Shown one piece after another: positions 6,625-9,718 of a DNA stretch of 9,718 nucleotides. The stretch is from Solirubrobacteraceae bacterium (GTDB taxonomy: Bacteria > Actinomycetota > Thermoleophilia > Solirubrobacterales > Solirubrobacteraceae), in contig JASLHP010000350.1 in assembly GCA_030149625.1 (NCBI GenBank), forward strand, positions 1 through 9,718, in the 5' to 3' direction. Position 1 is the stretch's first letter; every line of letters starts with the position of its first letter. Below the pieces are notes generated by a model. It saw only the letters and a program-made list of their open reading frames with translations, did not search any database and was not told where the DNA came from. The position numbers and the translations under genes were made by a program.

Positions 6625-8689
6625 ACACGAGCGAGCTCGCGGCGCCGTGGAGAGGCGTGAGCGTGAGCCGGAAGGAGCCACTGCCGAGCGTGCTGCGTTT
6701 GGCGAGGTGCTGGCTGTTGAGGCCCGCGGCCGCGGCGATCGTGCGCGGACGCAGGGCCGTGGCCCAGTGCTTGTGCCGGTGCCTGACGACCTGCTTCTGC
6801 AGCAGCACCTGCACTTGCGTCGCGATCGTCAGCTCGAACGTGAAGCCCACCTGCGTGATCCTCGGCTGGCTCGAGCTCTTCGCGAGCGACGCCTTCAGCG
6901 CGAGCGCGAGGTCGTAGAGCCGAATCGACGGCGCGCTCGGCGCAGGCGGAGCCGGCTGCGGCGCGGCTGGCACGGGGCTCGCCGGCGCCGCGCCCGAGCT
7001 TTTGCCTTTCGCTTTGCTTTTGCCCGAGCCCGAGCCCGAGCCCGAGCCGGAGCCCGAGCCGGAGCCCGCGGGCGCTTCTTCTTCGACTGCTTCCGCGCCT
7101 TCGGCTTCTTCTTCGCCAGCGCCGCCCGCCGGCGGCTCGAAGGCTGCGATCCCATCGGGCGTGCCGACTCCCGTGGGTCCGTCATAGCCCGCAGCCGCGA
7201 GACAGATCAGATCCGAGGAGCAGCTCGCGGCTGCCTCTTCGGCAGGGAGGCAGCCGGTGCTCGCGGCTTCTTCGTCGAACGGCGACAGGCATTCGCCGTT
7301 GGAGCCTTCGCTGACGTCGTGCAGCGACGCGGGAGCTTTGGCCAAGTTCTGATACAGCGTGCGCGCCGGATATTCGACGCCCTGCGCGCCTCCCGCGAGC
7401 GCGAACACGGAGGCGACGAGCGGCGAGGCAAGGCTGGTGCCGCCGATCGTGCACCAATGGACTCCGTGGGTTTTGCATTCGGGGCTCGAGTCGTACACGG
7501 CGAGGCCCGTATAGGGGTCGGCGTCGGCGGAGACGTCGGCGACCGCGCGATCGTTTCCGCAGCCCACCTGCGACCAGTCCGCGACGCTACGCTGCCACGG
7601 CTGCGCGGCGAACTGGATGCTGCATCCGCCGCCGCCCGCGCCATGGCCGTCTTTGGCGCCTTCGCTTTCGCCGCCGTCGTTCCAGACGCGCTCGCCGGCC
7701 CATTCGCCGTCGCTGCCGAGGTACAGGCGCGTGCCGCCGACAGCCACCACGTCCGGCGAGGCGGCGGGAAAGTTCGCGTACGGCGAACGCGGTTCTTCGA
7801 GCCAGTTCAGATAGCCGTCATCGCCGGCCGACGCCGTGATCACGATGCCTGGATGCTCGAACGCCGAGCCGTCGGCGACACATCCAAGTCCTTCCTCGCA
7901 TTCCGCGCCGCCCCATGAGTTGGACACCTCCTGTGCGCCCAATCGCACGGCCGCGCCCTCGGCGGCTTCGAGGTTGGCATAGGAGGATGAGTCTGCCTCG
8001 ACGAGCGCGATGTGGCAGTTTTGGCAGGTCGCGCGGGCGGTCTCGATATCCAGCGAGATCTCGACCGACCAGCCTTCAGCCTGTTTGACGTCGTAACAGG
8101 CTTCCTCGCGTTCTTCGTGTTTGCGGGTGCTTTCGCCGGATTCGCTGCCCGTGCACAGCGTTTTGGCTTCCGCCAGCTTCGTCGAGGTCTGAGGAAACGG
8201 CGGGTTGGCGGCTTCGCCGTTCTGGTTGACCTTCCGGAAGCAGCCGCCGGCCGTTGTGCATTCCGGCAATTTGAATTCCGTGTCGTATTTCGCGAGGTCT
8301 TCTTCGGCCGTCAGATCGTTGTACGCGTCGACGAGCGCGATCGTCTGCGTCGCCGAGCTGTCCGCCGGCAGCTGATACGCGCTGTGCAGGTCCTGCGGGC
8401 GCAGGCCGAAGTCGCCGTTGGCCGGCGACAGCGCGGGGCCCGCGCTCGCGCTCGTCACCCCGAGCGGGTGGTCGTACGCGTTCGCCTGCGCCGTGCGCGC
8501 CTCGAGCGCGACCGCCATGCACGTCGCGTGCTCCGGCGCAGGCGGTGAGCAGACGCTGCGGGTGGTGTAGTCCGAGGGCGGCAGCGGCGAGACCGCGCCG
8601 GCGGCGGCTGCCCGCCCGCACGGCAGTGCGAACGCAGCCATGGCAGTGGCTGCGACCAACGCGGTCGTGTGGCGCATGCGGGTCGTCAT
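6611..8689 (-). CDS. Secreted sedolisin-type (S53) serine-carboxyl protease
   Basis: A 692-residue exported protein. Residues 1-32 are a signal peptide (basic start, hydrophobic core, AAAAGA cleavage area). The core runs from about 90 to 518 and has the S53 pattern: IALVDAYNDLTAEEDLAKYD (117-136), catalytic Glu210 and Asp214 in WSVEISLDIE, oxyanion Asp290 in SAGDDG, and nucleophile Ser419 in GGTSLASP. The calcium-site region DVSEGSNGEC (458-467) and GYDGPTGVGTPDG (501-513) closes the core. Family members cleave proteins, often at low pH. Then come an acidic stretch, a Ser-Gly linker (542-556), a Lys/Ala/Pro-rich spacer and a C-terminal beta-type domain (about 589-692) ending in SFRLTLTPLHGAASSLVFKLR-like strands. 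Many cysteines suggest disulfides. ATG 8689 fits the signal peptide; a TTG at 8764 would add a non-hydrophobic stretch. Confidence 0.88.
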   Translation of the reverse strand: MTTRMRHTTALVAATAMAAFALPCGRAAAAGAVSPLPPSDYTTRSVCSPPAPEHATCMAVALEARTAQANAYDHPLGVTSASAGPALSPANGDFGLRPQDLHSAYQLPADSSATQTIALVDAYNDLTAEEDLAKYDTEFKLPECTTAGGCFRKVNQNGEAANPPFPQTSTKLAEAKTLCTGSESGESTRKHEEREEACYDVKQAEGWSVEISLDIETARATCQNCHIALVEADSSSYANLEAAEGAAVRLGAQEVSNSWGGAECEEGLGCVADGSAFEHPGIVITASAGDDGYLNWLEEPRSPYANFPAASPDVVAVGGTRLYLGSDGEWAGERVWNDGGESEGAKDGHGAGGGGCSIQFAAQPWQRSVADWSQVGCGNDRAVADVSADADPYTGLAVYDSSPECKTHGVHWCTIGGTSLASPLVASVFALAGGAQGVEYPARTLYQNLAKAPASLHDVSEGSNGECLSPFDEEAASTGCLPAEEAAASCSSDLICLAAAGYDGPTGVGTPDGIAAFEPPAGGAGEEEAEGAEAVEEEAPAGSGSGSGSGSGSGSGKSKAKGKSSGAAPASPVPAAPQPAPPAPSAPSIRLYDLALALKASLAKSSSQPRITQVGFTFELTIATQVQVLLQKQVVRHRHKHWATALRPRTIAAAAGLNSQHLAKRSTLGSGSFRLTLTPLHGAASSLVFKLR
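7022..7066 (-). repeat. Hexamer repeat encoding a Ser-Gly linker
   Basis: Seven and a half Ser-Gly units (residues 542-556 of the protease) are coded by near-identical hexamers, GGCTCG with GGCTCC variants. The unit is short and tandem, so its copy number could vary by slippage without breaking the frame. It separates the catalytic core and acidic stretch from the Lys-rich spacer and C-terminal domain, and most likely acts as a flexible tether. Confidence 0.85.
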
Positions 8690-8771
8690 CGTCTCTGGGC
8701 CTACACAAATGATCTCGGCGCGGACGCGCTCTCGCTTTAGCTCGCGAGGGTGGCGCAGACGCAAGGGCTAC

Positions 8772-8790
8772 ATCGCGTCGGACGCGCGAT
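8772..8790. repeat. 19-base inverted repeat, possible operator
   Basis: ATCGCG and CGCGAT flank a 7-base centre, and inside this lies CGCGTC-G-GACGCG, a perfect 13-base palindrome. It sits in the spacer between two divergent genes, where an operator would be expected. No regulator can be assigned; the palindrome could also be chance in GC-rich DNA. Confidence 0.35.
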
Positions 8791-8845
8791 GAAGCCCATG
8801 CGGGAGCGCCCCCACCGTCCTCGTGGGCCGCTAGAGTCGGCTCGC

Positions 8846-8884
8846 ATGGCAGCCATACTCGAAGCGCTTCGCCCCGCGAACTGA
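8846..8884 (+). other. 12-codon leader-like frame before the methyltransferase
   Basis: ATG 8846 opens a frame reading MAAILEALRPAN, stopping at TGA 8882-8884, two bases before the methyltransferase GTG. A -10-like TAGAGT (8832-8837) lies eight bases upstream of this ATG, the same spacing seen before nuoA, so a leaderless message could begin with this frame and pass ribosomes on to the gene. The methyltransferase GTG itself has no clear ribosome binding site. The frame could also be chance: twelve codons is short. Confidence 0.3.
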
Positions 8885-8886
8885 AC

Positions 8887-9718
8887 GTGTCTGCCGCCAA
8901 CCGCAGTTTGGGGGACGCCAGGAAGGCGAAGAAGGATGAGTTCTACACGCAGCTAGCCGACATCGAGCGCGAGCTGCGCCACTACAAGACCCACTTCAAG
9001 GGCAAGGTCGTCTATTGCAACTGCGACGACCCGCGCGTCAGCAACTTCTTCCATTACTTCTCCTACAACTTCGAGAAGCTGGGACTCAGGAAGCTCATCA
9101 CCACTTGCTACAAGAGCCGCAACGCACGTGACTTTAGCCAGAACGACTCTGAGCAGGCCATCTACATCGAGTACGAGGGGAACAAGGACGGCGGCAACAT
9201 TCCCGACCCCGAGGAGATCGGCATCAAGCCGCTGAGGGGCGACGGCGACTTCCGAAGCGCAGAGACCATCGAGCTCCTGAAGCGGGCCGACATCGTGGTA
9301 ACGAACCCGCCGTTCTCGCTCTTCCGTGAGTACGTTGCGCAGCTTGTCGAGTACGATAAGAAGTTCCTGATCATCGGCAATCAGAACGCCATGAAGTACA
9401 AGGGGATCTTCCCGCTGATCAAGAACAACAAGGTCTGGTACGGCCCAAGCATTCAAAGCGGGGACCGGGAGTTCGGCATCCCGGACTGGTATCCGCTGAA
9501 CGCTGCCGGTTCCAGGATTGACGACGATGGTCGGAAGTACATCCGGGTCAAGGGGGTGCGCTGGTTCACCAATCTGGAGTACCCGCAACGTCACGAAGAC
9601 CTGATTCTCTACAAGAGGTACACCCCGGAGGAGTACCCCACCTACGACAACTACAATGCGATTGAGGTCAGCAAGACCAAGGAAATCCCCCTGGACTATG
9701 ACGGCGCCATGGGTGTGC
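8887..9718 (+). CDS. EcoRI-type adenine-specific DNA methyltransferase, 3' end beyond the window
   Basis: Transfers a methyl group from S-adenosylmethionine to adenine in DNA; the family prototype M.EcoRI protects GAATTC. The 277 visible codons follow M.EcoRI closely from memory: KKDEFYTQ..DIE near the N-terminus, VVYCNCDDPRVSNFF (41-55), GDGDFRS (118-124), the catalytic motif NPPF (140-143) within DIVVTNPPFSLFREY, KKFLIIGNQN (158-167), and TYDNYNAIEVSKTKEIPLDY shortly before the edge. Roughly the last 50 residues are missing. GTG 8887 gives an N-terminus matching the family; the frame is open further up but has no better start. Base composition is less GC-rich than the neighbours, suggesting transfer. 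No cognate endonuclease is in the window; it may lie downstream. Confidence 0.95.
   Translation, partial: MSAANRSLGDARKAKKDEFYTQLADIERELRHYKTHFKGKVVYCNCDDPRVSNFFHYFSYNFEKLGLRKLITTCYKSRNARDFSQNDSEQAIYIEYEGNKDGGNIPDPEEIGIKPLRGDGDFRSAETIELLKRADIVVTNPPFSLFREYVAQLVEYDKKFLIIGNQNAMKYKGIFPLIKNNKVWYGPSIQSGDREFGIPDWYPLNAAGSRIDDDGRKYIRVKGVRWFTNLEYPQRHEDLILYKRYTPEEYPTYDNYNAIEVSKTKEIPLDYDGAMGV

Larger units (their letters stand above)
8690..8886. promoter_or_regulatory. Divergent spacer between the protease and the methyltransferase
   Basis: A 197-base stretch between two genes facing away from each other. It must hold both promoters, but I see no convincing -35/-10 pair for the protease. On the plus strand a TAGAGT at 8832-8837 is a possible -10. 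It contains several short inverted repeats: CTCGCGAG (8741-8748), CGCGTC-G-GACGCG (8774-8786) and CCCAC/GTGGG (8811-8815 with 8823-8827). No tRNA or other RNA gene was recognised. Confidence 0.5.

Noticed and set aside
6647..7918. Plus-strand open frame of 423 residues opposite the protease.
   Set aside because: Arg/Ala-rich antisense shadow; it includes the reverse of the Ser-Gly repeat, read as alternating Arg-Ala.
4305..8278. GAATTC sites at 4305-4310 and 8273-8278, examined as possible avoidance of the methyltransferase target.
   Set aside because: Two sites in 9.7 kb of this composition is not fewer than expected, so no avoidance can be claimed.
8953..9594. Minus-strand open frame of 213 residues opposite the methyltransferase.
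   Set aside because: The plus strand matches the EcoRI methyltransferase family throughout; the Val/Leu/Asp-rich reverse frame is a codon-bias mirror.

Overview
The window is high-GC DNA with dense genes, short gaps, frequent GTG/TTG starts and start codons lying just downstream of -10-like boxes. Together with the protein flavour, this suggests a high-GC actinobacterium, most likely of the Thermoleophilia/Solirubrobacterales type. That placement is inferred from gene style, not from a marker search. The right-hand end, from about 8.9 kb, is visibly less GC-rich (33 of 60 bases in 9001-9060 by hand count) and carries a restriction-modification type gene, so it looks like an acquired accessory edge.

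Left part, minus strand (1-3308): the start of a respiratory complex I operon in canonical order nuoA-nuoB-nuoC-nuoD-nuoE, with nuoE cut by the window edge. The first four genes overlap each other by 4-10 bases. The nuoD/nuoE junction is unusual: a 12-codon open frame with a very good ribosome binding site bridges the two genes. A promoter with an extended -10 sits so close to the nuoA GTG that the transcript is probably leaderless.

Middle, plus strand (3337-6624): an unrecognised four-helix membrane protein; a short lipoprotein c-type cytochrome; serS (seryl-tRNA synthetase) 17 bases behind it; then a two-DNA-binding-domain regulator (TetR-type N-terminus, winged-helix C-terminus) preceded by a palindrome that could be its own operator. 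The cytochrome and membrane protein sit beside complex I, so a shared respiratory theme is possible, but nothing in the sequence proves it.

Right part: a large secreted sedolisin-type (S53) serine protease on the minus strand, with a Ser-Gly linker and a C-terminal beta-type domain, whose 3' end overlaps the regulator's 3' end. After a roughly 200-base divergent spacer containing palindromes and a 12-codon leader-like frame comes a close relative of the EcoRI adenine methyltransferase, running off the right edge. No tRNA, rRNA, CRISPR array or insertion sequence was seen. The two most rewarding places are the EcoRI-type methyltransferase edge, whose partner gene would lie just outside the window, and the nuoD/nuoE junction.
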